This document shows positions 34,871-43,739 of a stretch of DNA of 64,000 nucleotides, one piece after another. The DNA lies in NCBI RefSeq assembly GCF_018326285.1, contig NZ_AP023362.1:5394001-5458000 (forward strand). The letters are read 5' to 3'. A program made the translations under genes and the position numbers. The notes beneath the pieces were generated by a model, which was not told the DNA's origin, searched no databases, and saw only the letters and a program-made list of their open reading frames with translations. Origin of the DNA: Mycolicibacterium sp. TY81. Its GTDB lineage: Bacteria; Actinomycetota; Actinomycetes; Mycobacteriales; Mycobacteriaceae. Position 1 is the first letter of the stretch; every line of letters begins with the position of its first letter.

Positions 34871-37051
34871 TTACGGGTCGCGCGGCAGGCCCAGCAGCCG
34901 CTCGGCGATGATGTTCAACTGCACCTCGGAGGTGCCGCCGTAGATTGTCGTCGCGCGGCCGGCCAACAGGTATTCGTCCCACCGGCCGGAGGGCTGTTGC
35001 GGGTCACCGACAACCGCGTCGCTGCCGAATGACGCCACCCCGAATTCGGCATAACCCTGGCCGGTCTTCATCGAGAGCAGCTTGGAGATCGCGGCGGCCG
35101 GCATCGGATCGCCACCGGCGAGGGTCAGCAGCGTCGAGCGCATGTTGAGCAACTTCGCGGCGTGGCCCTCGGCGATGAGCTTGCCGGCTTCGTGGCGCTG
35201 CAGTTCGTCGAATTCGCCGTCCCGCAGGAACTCCACTAATTGATCGAGGCTGGCCAGGAACGGCGGCTCGCTGCTGCCGATCGACACCCGTTCGTTGGTC
35301 AGGGTGTTGCGGCTGACCTCCCAGCCGCGGTTCACCTCGCCGAGCACCATGTCGTCGGGCACGAAGACGTCGTCGATGAAGACGGTGTTGAACATCGCGT
35401 TGCCGGTGAGCTCGCGCAGCGGTTTCACCTCGACGCCGGGGCTCTTCATGTCGAGCAGGAAATACGTGATGCCTTGATGTTTCGGCGCGTTGGGGTCGGT
35501 CCGGGCCAGGAGCGCACCCCACGCGGAGAACTGGGCTCCCGTCGTCCAGATCTTCTGGCCGGTGATGCGCCAGCCGCCGTCGACCTTGACGGCCTTGGTG
35601 GTCAGGCTGGCGAGGTCGCTGCCGGCACCGGGCTCGGAGAACAGCTGGCACCAGATCATGTCGCCGCGGAACGTCGGCGGCAGGAAGTCCTGCTGCTGCT
35701 TGTGGGTGCCGAACGCGACGATCGACGGGATGATCCACGCCGCGATGCCCATCTGTGGCCTGCGCACCTTTCCGGTGCTGAACTCCTGAGCGATGATGAT
35801 CTGCTCGATCGGCTCTGCGGCCCGGCCCCAGGGCGTCGGCAGGTGCGGCTGCACCCAGCCGCCTTCGGCGATCGCGGCGTTGCGCTCCGGTCCGCTCGGA
35901 AGTGCTTTCAGCGCAGCCACTTCCGCCCGGATCTCGGCGCGCAGCTTCTCGGTGTCCGGGTCCAGGTCGATGTCGATGGACCGCATGCCGGAGGTCGTGG
36001 CGAGGTCCACGACCTGGCGCGGGTGGTCCGCGGCCCGGCCGAATCCGGCGACCAGCGCGATGGCGTGCCGGTAGTACACGTTGGTGTCGTGTTCCCAGGT
36101 GAAGCCGATGCCGCCGTGCACCTGGATGCAGTCCTGCGCACAGTGCTGCGCGGCGACGGGCGCCAGGGTCGCGGCCACCGCGGCGGCGAACAGGTAGTCG
36201 GATTCGGCGTCACCGGACGCGTGCTCGTCGAGCGCGCGGGCGGCATCCCAGACGGCGCCCGTGGCCCGCTCGGTCTCGGCAATCATGTTGGCGCACTTGT
36301 GCTTGATGGCCTGGAACTGACCGATGGGGCGGCCGAACTGCTTGCGGATCTTGGCGTACGCGGCGGCGGTGTCGGTGGCCCACCGCGCGACGCCGACACA
36401 TGCGGCCGACAGCAGCGTCGTGATCAGGGCCCGGGCGTGCGACTGGTCCAGGCCGGTGAGGATGCGGTCGGCGGCGACCGGTACGGCGTCGGCGCGGACG
36501 TGGGCGACGGGGTGCAGCGGGTCGACGCTCTGGACTGGGTCGATCTGCAGGCTCGCGGTGTCGAGGGCCACCCACCGGCCGTCGACGGGCACCACCAGGA
36601 GCTCGGCTTGCGCGGCCGCGGGGACGGCGCGGATCTCACCGCTGACGACGAGTCCGTCGCCCTGGGTGGTGGCGGTCAGGCCCGAGTTCAAGGCGTACGC
36701 GGCGATGATCTCGCCGGAGGCCAGGCCGGGCAGCAGGGCCGACTTGGGGTCGTGCGCGGCGATCAGCGCACTGGCGATGGCCGACGGGACGAACGGGCCG
36801 GGGACGGCGCCGTAGCCGAACTCGGCCAGGGTGATCGCGAGTTCGAGGATGCCGAAGCCTTGTCCGCCAACGGCTTCCGACAGGTGCAGGCCCTGCAGGC
36901 CTTGGTCGGCGGCCGCGGCCCAATACGGCGGCGGGTTGCTGATCGGGGTCTCGAGGGCCTCGTGCAAGACCTCGGACGGCGCGACCCGCGCCACCAGGGA
37001 TCGGACCGAATCGGCCAGATCGTTGTGCTCGGACGTGATCGCGATGGGCAT
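34871..37051 (-). CDS. fadE6: Acyl-CoA dehydrogenase, double-domain, FadE6 type
   Basis: A 726-residue protein, about twice a normal acyl-CoA dehydrogenase: two ACAD folds in tandem (about 1-370 and 380-726). Second-domain signatures: CQLFSEPGAGSDLASL, GGWRITGQKIWTTGAQFSAWG, and YGGTSEVQLNIIAERLLGLPRDP at the C-terminus. First-domain text CVQDCIQVHGGIGFTWEHD-like (QDCIQVHGGIGFTWEHDTNVYYRHA) is also typical. It uses FAD to make trans-2-enoyl-CoA. ATG 37051 has AGGAGG 7 bases upstream. Confidence 0.92.
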   Translation of the reverse strand: MPIAITSEHNDLADSVRSLVARVAPSEVLHEALETPISNPPPYWAAAADQGLQGLHLSEAVGGQGFGILELAITLAEFGYGAVPGPFVPSAIASALIAAHDPKSALLPGLASGEIIAAYALNSGLTATTQGDGLVVSGEIRAVPAAAQAELLVVPVDGRWVALDTASLQIDPVQSVDPLHPVAHVRADAVPVAADRILTGLDQSHARALITTLLSAACVGVARWATDTAAAYAKIRKQFGRPIGQFQAIKHKCANMIAETERATGAVWDAARALDEHASGDAESDYLFAAAVAATLAPVAAQHCAQDCIQVHGGIGFTWEHDTNVYYRHAIALVAGFGRAADHPRQVVDLATTSGMRSIDIDLDPDTEKLRAEIRAEVAALKALPSGPERNAAIAEGGWVQPHLPTPWGRAAEPIEQIIIAQEFSTGKVRRPQMGIAAWIIPSIVAFGTHKQQQDFLPPTFRGDMIWCQLFSEPGAGSDLASLTTKAVKVDGGWRITGQKIWTTGAQFSAWGALLARTDPNAPKHQGITYFLLDMKSPGVEVKPLRELTGNAMFNTVFIDDVFVPDDMVLGEVNRGWEVSRNTLTNERVSIGSSEPPFLASLDQLVEFLRDGEFDELQRHEAGKLIAEGHAAKLLNMRSTLLTLAGGDPMPAAAISKLLSMKTGQGYAEFGVASFGSDAVVGDPQQPSGRWDEYLLAGRATTIYGGTSEVQLNIIAERLLGLPRDP

Positions 37052-37144
37052 CGTTGCCTCCTGTGACCGGCTGTGGGCTGTGCAGGGCGCACCCAACCAA
37101 ATAACTGGTCGGTTGGTTCCGAGAGTAACCCACTTGACGGGTGT

Positions 37145-38107
37145 TTAGAGGTTCACTTCGTTCACTACGTTGGCCAGCTGCTGTCCAGCGGCGAGTCGCT
37201 CGCAGTTACCGACCGCTTCGGCCAGGTAGCGGTGCATGGTGTCGGCGGTGTACCACGTGGTGTGCGGGCTGACGACGACGTTGTCGAGCTTGAGCAGTGG
37301 ATTGGCGGCGTCGACGGGCTCGGTGGCGAAGACGTCGAGGCCCGCGGCCTGCAGGGGCCCGTGCTGTAGTGCGGAGACCAGCGCGGGTTCGTCGATGACG
37401 GCGCCGCGTGAGGTGTTGACCAGGACCGCACCCGGTTTCATCCGCGACAGCGCCGCGGCGTCGAGCAGTCCTTCGGTGTGTTCGGTGAGCGGCAGGTGTA
37501 GCGAGACGACATCGCTGACGGCCAGCAGGTCGGGGAGCGTCCGCCAGCCGGGGTGGCCCTGTGCGCCACGGGTATTGGTGTGCACGACGGTCGCGCCCAT
37601 GGCGGTGAGGATGGTCTCGACTCGTTTGGCGATGTTGCCGTACCCGATCAGGCCGACGGTGCAGCTGCCGAGATCCCGCACCGTCTCGCCGAGCGTCGGG
37701 TCGGTGGGCCAGCCGGCGCCGGCGCGCGTGGCGCGGTCGAGTTCCGGTAGCCGGCGCAGGGCGGCCAGCATCAGCATGACGGTGCCCTCGGCGACCGACG
37801 GCGCGTTGGCGCCGGGCATGTTGGCCACGGCAATGCCGAGGCGCGTCGCGGCATCGACATCGATGGTGTTGACGCCCGCGCCCATCTTGTGGACCAGCTT
37901 GAGGCGCCGGCCCCGTTCCAGATCGTCGGCGCTGACCGGCCGCAGGACATGCCACAGCACATCGGCCTCCGGCAGTTCCCGGTAGAACGTCGCGTCGTCG
38001 TCCGCGGCGCAGAACCGCACATCGACCAGATCGCCGAGCGGGGCCAGGAATTCGGTAACGCGCGGGCCGGGCGTGAAGTGCGCCAGTACCCGGATGGCCG
38101 GATTCAC
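37145..38107 (-). CDS. D-isomer-specific 2-hydroxyacid dehydrogenase
   Basis: About 320 residues, NAD-dependent. The nucleotide-binding motif VGLIGYGNIAKRV is at about 155; catalytic residues appear as Arg in NTSRGAVIDEPAL, Glu in VFATEPVD and His in VVSPHTTWYT. Substrate (glyoxylate/hydroxypyruvate-like or a phosphoglycerate-like acid) is not decided. GTG 38107 overlaps the upstream hydrolase stop by 4 bp (GTGA) and is preferred; ATG 38128 is the longer alternative. It is the third gene of an apparent TetR-hydrolase-dehydrogenase operon. Confidence 0.87.
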   Translation of the reverse strand: MNPAIRVLAHFTPGPRVTEFLAPLGDLVDVRFCAADDDATFYRELPEADVLWHVLRPVSADDLERGRRLKLVHKMGAGVNTIDVDAATRLGIAVANMPGANAPSVAEGTVMLMLAALRRLPELDRATRAGAGWPTDPTLGETVRDLGSCTVGLIGYGNIAKRVETILTAMGATVVHTNTRGAQGHPGWRTLPDLLAVSDVVSLHLPLTEHTEGLLDAAALSRMKPGAVLVNTSRGAVIDEPALVSALQHGPLQAAGLDVFATEPVDAANPLLKLDNVVVSPHTTWYTADTMHRYLAEAVGNCERLAAGQQLANVVNEVNL

Positions 38108-39243
38108 CGCCACCGCTTGGCGATCCATTTGGCGATGAGATCGGCCTGTTCGCTGCGGGCGCCCGGGGTCGTGAAGTAGTGGTCGGAGTCGATGGCGTGC
38201 AGCGTCTTGTCCGTGGACGCCAGGGCGTCGAAGATGCGTTGCGCGTCAGAGGGATACACGCCGGAATCCTGCTCGGCGTTGATCACCAGCGCGGGGTTGT
38301 CGATGAGGGCCAGGTGCGGTTCGGCCCGGGTCTGCGCGTGACGCAGGCTCCACATCGTCAGCCAGCTGCGCAGCGTGCAGGCGGCGGCGATGCCGTTGGC
38401 CGAGCGGTTGGCCTGGACGGGGGTGCCCGCATAGCACTGATTGGCCGGGCGTTTGGTGGGTTCGAGCGTGGGGTCGATCATGCGCAGGTCGGCCCAGGTC
38501 CGCATGACCGTGAAGGGGCGGTCGCGGAAGCCCGCGGCGCGGACACGCGCGTACTCGGCTTCCACCCAGTCGGTGATCGCGTGGTTTCGGGCGACCTGCG
38601 CGTCGCGGTAGCGCTGAACGAATTCCGGGGAGAAGGGCGGGCCGTTGTGCTCGGCGAACGGGTCGAGATCGGGATCGGTTGCCAGCGCGTCGGTTTCGTC
38701 GGTCACCGAACCGTCCATCCAATTGGTGAGCACGTCCGGTCGGCCCGGGTGTGCCGCGCTGGAGATGTAGCCGTCGGCCGGCGGCAGGTCGTAGACGCCC
38801 GCGGCCGGGCGCATCCCGTCCAGTGGGGTGATGTGCGGTGACAGCGCCTGGGCCTGATAGGCGGCCATGAGCGATCCGCCGCCTGAATTGCCAAGCAGAA
38901 CAACGGTTTCCACGCCGGCCACCTCGCGTAGCCAGCGCACCCCGACCCCGATGTCCACGAGCGCGTGATCGAGCAGGAAGCTGGATTCGTAGCCGCGGAA
39001 TCGGGTGTTCCAGCCGAGGAACCCGATACCGCGGGTTGCCATGTAGTCGGCGAGGTAGTGCTCGGCGAAGTCGATCTGGTAGTGCGTGGCGATCATCGCC
39101 ACCTTGGGCTTGCGGCCCATGCCCCGGTAGTAGATGCCCTGGCACGGGTGGCCACCGGACCCGGCGCGCAGCGCGGTGGGCGAGTCCATTCCGATGAATT
39201 CTCGGGTGACTCCCGCGGCGGACGAACTTCCGGGTCTGTTCAT
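38104..39243 (-). CDS. Alpha/beta hydrolase (Rv0272c type)
   Basis: A 379-residue hydrolase. The nucleophile elbow is GNSGGGS in VETVVLLGNSGGGSLMAAYQ (about 113-120); IDNPALVINAEQDSGVYP and DKTLHAIDSDHYFTTPG supply the later Asp and His region. ATG 39243 overlaps the TetR stop by 4 bp (ATGA), which fixes the start; the longer open frame is not protein-like. Cytoplasmic; substrate unknown. It is co-translated with the TetR gene before it and the dehydrogenase after it. Confidence 0.87.
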   Translation of the reverse strand: MNRPGSSSAAGVTREFIGMDSPTALRAGSGGHPCQGIYYRGMGRKPKVAMIATHYQIDFAEHYLADYMATRGIGFLGWNTRFRGYESSFLLDHALVDIGVGVRWLREVAGVETVVLLGNSGGGSLMAAYQAQALSPHITPLDGMRPAAGVYDLPPADGYISSAAHPGRPDVLTNWMDGSVTDETDALATDPDLDPFAEHNGPPFSPEFVQRYRDAQVARNHAITDWVEAEYARVRAAGFRDRPFTVMRTWADLRMIDPTLEPTKRPANQCYAGTPVQANRSANGIAAACTLRSWLTMWSLRHAQTRAEPHLALIDNPALVINAEQDSGVYPSDAQRIFDALASTDKTLHAIDSDHYFTTPGARSEQADLIAKWIAKRWR

Positions 39244-39893
39244 GTACGCGGATTCCCCTCGTGGTAGATGGTCCGGTAGAAGATGTTGGCCAGGGTGGTG
39301 ACGCAGGCGTCGTCGTCTGCGGTGGTGGCGCCGTCGCCTGACAATTGGGTATAGCAGAACTGGTTCAGCATCGATACCAATGCCACGGCAACGAGCCGTG
39401 GATTGTCGTCCGGGCAGAAGCCTTGCTGCTGAGCGTGTTTGACCATCGACACGATCAGGGAGATCGGTAGCTCGCAGATTTCGGACCAATACTGCGCGAA
39501 ATCCTCGTTGATCATTGCCAGCTGGGAAATGGCGATGACCTCGGCAAGCCGGTGCCGGTAGGTCTCCCAGTGCGCGGCGGCGGCCTGGTGGGAGCGTTCC
39601 CAGTTGGTCAGTTCGGCGCTGATGGCCGGCAGGGCCCGCTCGCGGGCTTCGTCGCGGAAGCGCTGTGCCCATTCATGGACCATCGCCTCCTTGGAGTCGT
39701 AGTAGTTGTAGAACGACGCGGTGGAGCGGCCGGCCTCGGCCGCGATGTCCGAAATGGTGGTCGCCAGAATGCCTTTGCGGGCAATGACGGCGCGCGCGGC
39801 GCTGTCGATCGCCGCCTGCGTCTGGCGGCCCCGCACGGTGGGGAGCTGCTCGCGGGGCGCGACGGTCACGGTGGCGTCCTTCCGAAGAGTCAT
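39240..39893 (-). CDS. TetR family regulator (Rv0273c type)
   Basis: A 217-residue regulator. The helix-turn-helix is KGILATTISDIAAEAGRSTASFYNYYDSKEAMVHEW (about 40-75), with an all-helical ligand domain after it. It heads a three-gene operon and is divergent from the glyoxalase gene, sharing a promoter region with a 22-bp inverted repeat. It likely represses both directions; ligand unknown. Confidence 0.88.
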   Translation of the reverse strand: MTLRKDATVTVAPREQLPTVRGRQTQAAIDSAARAVIARKGILATTISDIAAEAGRSTASFYNYYDSKEAMVHEWAQRFRDEARERALPAISAELTNWERSHQAAAAHWETYRHRLAEVIAISQLAMINEDFAQYWSEICELPISLIVSMVKHAQQQGFCPDDNPRLVAVALVSMLNQFCYTQLSGDGATTADDDACVTTLANIFYRTIYHEGNPRT

Positions 39894-39924
39894 TGATCAA
39901 ACCTGAACCTGATGTTAGATTCAG
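39893..39924 (+). promoter_or_regulatory. Promoter of the glyoxalase gene with overlapping TetR-type operator
   Basis: TTGATC (39893-39898) and TAGATT (39916-39921) are separated by exactly 17 bp, a good housekeeping-sigma promoter. The inverted repeat CTGAA (39903-39907) / TTCAG (39920-39924) covers the spacer and -10, where a bound repressor would block transcription. The -35 overlaps the start codon of the divergent TetR gene. Confidence 0.65.
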
Positions 39925-39964
39925 ATTAGGTGATTGACCAGACCCTGTCGTCAGGAGTGGCACG

Positions 39965-40543
39965 ATGATCAAGCCCGACAACCGCAACGCTGAATTCGAG
40001 CTGGGCGGCATCAACCATGTCGCCCTCGTCTGCGCGGACATGGCGCGGACCGTCGACTTCTACTCGGGCGTGCTCGGCATGCCGTTGGTCAAGTCACTGG
40101 ATCTGCCGGGCGGCATGGGGCAGCACTTCTTCTTCGACGCCGGTAACGGCGACTGCGTGGCGTTCTTCTGGTTCGCGCAGGCGCCCGACGGGGAGCCCGG
40201 CATCTCGCAGCCGGCGGCGCTGCCCGGCCTCGGCGAGTTCGTGAGTGCCGTCGGCTCGTTGAACCACTTGGCCTTTCATGTGCCCGCGGAGAAGTTCGAC
40301 GAGTACCGCAAGCGGCTGAAGGAAAAGGGCGTGCGGGTCGGCCCGGTACTCAACCACGACGAGAGCCCCATGCAGGCGTCGGCCACGGTGCATCCCGGTG
40401 TGTACGTGCGGTCGTTCTACTTCCAGGACCCGGACGGCATCACGCTGGAATTCGCCTGCTGGACCAAGGAATTCACCGAGGCCGATACGGTGACCGAGCC
40501 GCGGACAGCGGCCGACCGGAGGCCGGCGGTGGCTCCGGCCTGA
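39965..40543 (+). CDS. VOC (glyoxalase/dioxygenase) family protein, Rv0274 type
   Basis: A 192-residue vicinal-oxygen-chelate protein. Two beta-alpha-beta-beta-beta modules are visible: GGINHVALVCADMARTVDFYSGVLGMPLV at the N-terminus and LNHLAFHVPAEKFDEYRKRLKEKGVRVGPV in the middle, ending FYFQDPDGITLEFACW. His near 19, His near 100 and the late Glu are candidate metal ligands. Reaction unknown (lyase, dioxygenase or isomerase). AGGAG lies 7 bases before ATG 39965. Likely controlled by the divergent TetR. Confidence 0.87.
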   Translation: MIKPDNRNAEFELGGINHVALVCADMARTVDFYSGVLGMPLVKSLDLPGGMGQHFFFDAGNGDCVAFFWFAQAPDGEPGISQPAALPGLGEFVSAVGSLNHLAFHVPAEKFDEYRKRLKEKGVRVGPVLNHDESPMQASATVHPGVYVRSFYFQDPDGITLEFACWTKEFTEADTVTEPRTAADRRPAVAPA

Positions 40544-40548
40544 CTCTG

Positions 40549-41169
40549 ATGACCGGACGCCTGCTGTCGGCCGAGGAATGCGATCGGCTCTGGCAGGCCT
40601 GGACACCGACGGAAGTCGCCGAACGGCTCTCGGGCACCTCGGCCCGCTGGTATGTCGCCGCGGGTTGGGCGCTGGACCTGTTCGTCGGTGGGCTGGGACG
40701 TGCCCACGACGATCTCGAAATCGGAGTTCCGCGTGACCAATTCGCCGGGCTCGTCGGCGCGTTTCCGGGCTTCGAATGGGATGTCGTCGGCGGCGGTCGT
40801 GTCTGGCCGTTCCCCGAAGAAGCGGACACCATGCACCAGACCTGGCTGCGTGACCCGGCGACCGGGTACTACCGCCTCGACGTTTTCCGGGAGCCGCACG
40901 TCGGCGACCGGTGGGTGTGCCGCCGCGACGCTTCGATCACCATGCCGTACGACGAGCTGATTCTTCATACCGACACCGGCATCCCGTATCTGATCCCCGA
41001 GGTCGTGCTCCTGTTCAAGGCGAAAGCGCAACGCACCAAAGATCAAGCAGACTTTCTGCGCGCACTCCCGATGATGGATCGGTCCCGGCGATCCCGGCTG
41101 TCCGGTTGGCTGTCGCAGGTGCATCCGGATCATCCCTGGCTGGAAGTGCTCTCGAACACTGCACCTTGA
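40549..41169 (+). CDS. Nucleotidyltransferase-fold protein, ANT(2'')-like
   Basis: A 206-residue protein that starts 6 bp after the glyoxalase stop. YVAAGWALDLFVGGLGRAHDDLEIGV (about 35-60) matches the GGWA-x(n)-HDD nucleotidyltransferase motif of aminoglycoside 2''-adenylyltransferase relatives, with acidic residues 54, 55 and 57 placed to bind Mg2+. A later YLIPEVVLLFKAKAQRTKDQADF segment is common to this family. Real substrate unknown; drug resistance should not be assumed. Confidence 0.75.
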   Translation: MTGRLLSAEECDRLWQAWTPTEVAERLSGTSARWYVAAGWALDLFVGGLGRAHDDLEIGVPRDQFAGLVGAFPGFEWDVVGGGRVWPFPEEADTMHQTWLRDPATGYYRLDVFREPHVGDRWVCRRDASITMPYDELILHTDTGIPYLIPEVVLLFKAKAQRTKDQADFLRALPMMDRSRRSRLSGWLSQVHPDHPWLEVLSNTAP

Positions 41170-41170
41170 T

Positions 41171-41186
41171 CTCAACCATGGTTGAG
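41171..41186. promoter_or_regulatory. Perfect 16-bp palindrome, MerR-type site
   Basis: CTCAACCATGGTTGAG, directly after the stop at 41169 and 16 bp before the MBL gene start. A TTGATC (41166-41171) abuts its left end, the arrangement of MerR-activated promoters, though no clear -10 follows. Confidence 0.55.
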
Positions 41187-41202
41187 CTTGCAGGCTGGGT
41201 GC

Positions 41203-42030
41203 ATGCCTACTTGGATTTGCGACGGATGTGGAGTCGAGCACGCCGACACCGACACGCGGCCGCCCGAGAACAGTTGTGTTTTCACGGTCGAGGTCGTTCC
41301 CATCGAGGAATGCGGCCACTTGCCACCACATGGCACCTGGACGACTCTGGAACGTCTTGCCGCGCAGCCACATCAGACCGAATACGTCGACCATGGCCGG
41401 GGAGTGCACAGCCTGCGCAGGGCACCCCGGTTCGCGATCGGGCACCGGTCATATCTGGTGCAGACTGCTGCCGGCAACATGTTGTGGGATGCGCCGAGCT
41501 ACCTGGACGATTCGATCGTCGGTCTGGTGAATGCGCTCGGCGGGGTCGCGGTGATCGCGTCGAGCCATCCCCATATGTTCGGCGCCCAGCTGTCCTGGAG
41601 CAAGGCGTTCGGCGGCGCCCCGGTCTACGTGAATGCCCGTGACCAGGAATGGGTTCCGGTCGCCGATCCGGTCATCGAATACTGGGACAGCGAGATCGAG
41701 CCGCTGCCGGGACTTCGGCTGGTGCACGTGGGTGGTCACATGCGGGGCAGTGCCGTGGCGGTGTGCCCGGACGGCACGCTGCTCGTCGGGGACACCATCT
41801 CGGGCGCCCTGGCCAAAGACTGGGTGTCGTTCCAGCGCATGTACCCCAAGCACTTGCCGCTGTCGGCGGCAGTGGTTCGGCGTATCGTCGACCGCCTTGA
41901 TGCCTACGAATACGACCGGCTCTACACCCTGGGTGGCGACGAGATCGACCACGACGCCAAGGACATCGTGCACCGCTCCGCCGACGCTCATATCCGCCAT
42001 GTCAGCGGTGAATTCGACCACCTGACCTGA
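41203..42030 (+). CDS. Metallo-beta-lactamase-fold hydrolase with N-terminal zinc-ribbon-like motif
   Basis: A 275-residue protein. It begins MPTWICDGCGVEH with a third Cys at 25, possibly a small zinc knuckle. The MBL-like core has SSHPHMFG in place of the canonical HxHxDH, a later VHVGGHMRGSAV and LLVGDTISG. The acidic residue of the first motif is therefore missing, so metal number and activity are uncertain. ATG 41203 has GGCTGGG upstream. The palindrome at 41171-41186 suggests MerR-type control. Confidence 0.8.
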   Translation: MPTWICDGCGVEHADTDTRPPENSCVFTVEVVPIEECGHLPPHGTWTTLERLAAQPHQTEYVDHGRGVHSLRRAPRFAIGHRSYLVQTAAGNMLWDAPSYLDDSIVGLVNALGGVAVIASSHPHMFGAQLSWSKAFGGAPVYVNARDQEWVPVADPVIEYWDSEIEPLPGLRLVHVGGHMRGSAVAVCPDGTLLVGDTISGALAKDWVSFQRMYPKHLPLSAAVVRRIVDRLDAYEYDRLYTLGGDEIDHDAKDIVHRSADAHIRHVSGEFDHLT

Positions 42031-42049
42031 CGTCACGGCGCAGGCGCGG

Positions 42050-42871
42050 CTACTTCGTCGCCTCGACGAAGTAACCGCGCGGCACGTCGGGTACGTCCAT
42101 CGGTACCGCGGGGGCGAACCAGCGTCCCCACTCATTGCCCGGCACAGCCACATCGGTGACGACGGCCGACCAGCCGTGGCGCTCCGCGAGCTCACCCGGT
42201 TGATCGGTCCCGAACAGCCACGGCGCGCCGTTGCGGGCCATCGACTGGCGTACCGCCGCGAGCAGCTGTGCGTCGAGCAGCGTCTTGCCGACGACGTCGT
42301 ACAGCAGCACCGAACCGGCCGCGGACAGCGCGTCGACCCGTTCGAAGAGCGTGCCGACGGCGGCCGCGTCGAGGTACTGCAGCAGGCCTTCCATCAACCA
42401 CACCGTCGGCTGCCGGTCGTCAAAGCCATTGGACCGCAAGGCATCTGTCCAGTCACCGGTGAGATCGACGCCGACGGCAACCCGGGTGCACGACGGTTCT
42501 TCGCCTGCCAGTGCCGCGGCCTTGGCGGCGATCACATCGGGCTGGTCCAGTTCGTAGACGGTGGTGCCGCCGGGCCAGGGCAGCCGGAACGCGCGGGCGT
42601 CCATGCCCGCGGCGAGAATGACGACCTGGCGGACAGACTGCGTGGCGCGCAGCAGGGCCTCGTCCCAGAATCGGGTGCGCACCACGATCTGCCGCGTCGG
42701 GCGGTCCCCGGCTTCGGCGACGGCCTCCGCGAGCAGTCGGCGGCCCGTCTCACCGGCCAGGCGTTCGGCGAACGGATCGGTGAAAAGGCGGTCGGGACGG
42801 CGGGATTCATCGGCCCGGATGGCGGCGACCAGAAGACCGGTGTTCGCGACGGCCTGTGCTCCTTCGTGCAT
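42050..42871 (-). CDS. SAM-dependent methyltransferase, class I, mycobacterial TIGR00027-type
   Basis: A 273-residue member of the actinobacterial leucine-carboxyl-methyltransferase-like group. Signatures: RLFTDPFAERLAG, VRTRFWDEALLRA, QVVILAAGMDARAFRLPWPGGTTVYELDQPDVI (SAM-binding), and VWLMEGLLQYLDAAAV. Many paralogues occur in mycobacteria, mostly of unknown substrate. ATG 42871 is the most likely start, though spacing to a ribosome binding site is poor. A second paralogue lies at 45356. Confidence 0.85.
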   Translation of the reverse strand: MHEGAQAVANTGLLVAAIRADESRRPDRLFTDPFAERLAGETGRRLLAEAVAEAGDRPTRQIVVRTRFWDEALLRATQSVRQVVILAAGMDARAFRLPWPGGTTVYELDQPDVIAAKAAALAGEEPSCTRVAVGVDLTGDWTDALRSNGFDDRQPTVWLMEGLLQYLDAAAVGTLFERVDALSAAGSVLLYDVVGKTLLDAQLLAAVRQSMARNGAPWLFGTDQPGELAERHGWSAVVTDVAVPGNEWGRWFAPAVPMDVPDVPRGYFVEATK

Positions 42872-42929
42872 GCCTCCATGCTGCCGGTCAGCCGAGCCCG
42901 GCGCTTGGATATTTTTGCCGCCTCCGCGA

Positions 42930-43739
42930 CTATCCCGACAGCCCGACGTGACTCGGCAGCGCGCTGCGCCGCTGGGTGTACTGCGTCGGCGTGACCGAGG
43001 TGAACCCGCGGAACTCGCGCACGAAGTGGGGTTGATCGAAGTACCCGAGAGTGGCCGCGACGCCGGCGCCGTCGCTGCTGCCGGCATCGAGCAGGCGCAG
43101 GGCGGCCTGCAGTCGCCGCACGCGCAGATAGGCCTTCGGGGTGAGCCCGATCTCGTTCCGGAATGTCGCGATCAGGCGTTTGGGGGAGAGGCCGGTCAGT
43201 TCGGCCGCATCGGAAACCCGAAGCGACGGTTGGTGTTCGGCGGTGTGCAGGACGGGCATCAGCGTGTGGGATACCGGCCGCAACCGGGCGAGGAGGAAGG
43301 CTTCGACGATCTCGATGCGCCGCGGCCAGCCCGGTGTCTCGATCAGTTGCTCGCGCAGCTGGGTGGCGGCGGCCCCCCAGAGGTCGGTCAGGTTGACGCA
43401 GGAATTCTCCAAGTCCGCCAACGGAATTCCGAAGAACGGCAGCGCGCCGCCGGGCCGGAAATGAATGGTCAGTACCGCTTCGCCGGGATCGATCCGGGTG
43501 ACGTACGACAGCGTGCCCGGGCCGGTGAGGAATGACGGCTCGACCGGCATTCGGATGGCGCCGTCGGCGGAGAAGAAGTCGACGCGATCTCGCCCGCCGA
43601 CATCGATCACCACGGTCACCGCGCCGCGCGGCAGTGCCCGGCTCCGATCGGCGGTGCCGCCGCCGTGCGCCCAGTACCCGATGAAGTCGATGTGCTGGCT
43701 CAGCGGCGGCCGGGGCCGGTGCAGCTGGGGGCCGTTCAC
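42930..43739 (-). CDS. AraC family transcriptional regulator
   Basis: A 269-residue regulator. The N-terminal part is a ligand/cupin-like domain (AVTVVIDVGGRDRVDFF, GEAVLTIHFRPGGALPFFGIPLADL). The C-terminal ~100 residues hold two helix-turn-helix units: SLRVSDAAELTGLSPKRLIATFRNEIGLTPKAYLRVRRLQ, then VAATLGYFDQPHFVREFRGFTSVTPTQY. GTG 43739 overlaps the TetR stop by 4 bp (GTGA), so two regulators are co-translated. Target unknown; the divergent MpaB-type gene is a candidate. Confidence 0.87.
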   Translation of the reverse strand: MNGPQLHRPRPPLSQHIDFIGYWAHGGGTADRSRALPRGAVTVVIDVGGRDRVDFFSADGAIRMPVEPSFLTGPGTLSYVTRIDPGEAVLTIHFRPGGALPFFGIPLADLENSCVNLTDLWGAAATQLREQLIETPGWPRRIEIVEAFLLARLRPVSHTLMPVLHTAEHQPSLRVSDAAELTGLSPKRLIATFRNEIGLTPKAYLRVRRLQAALRLLDAGSSDGAGVAATLGYFDQPHFVREFRGFTSVTPTQYTQRRSALPSHVGLSG

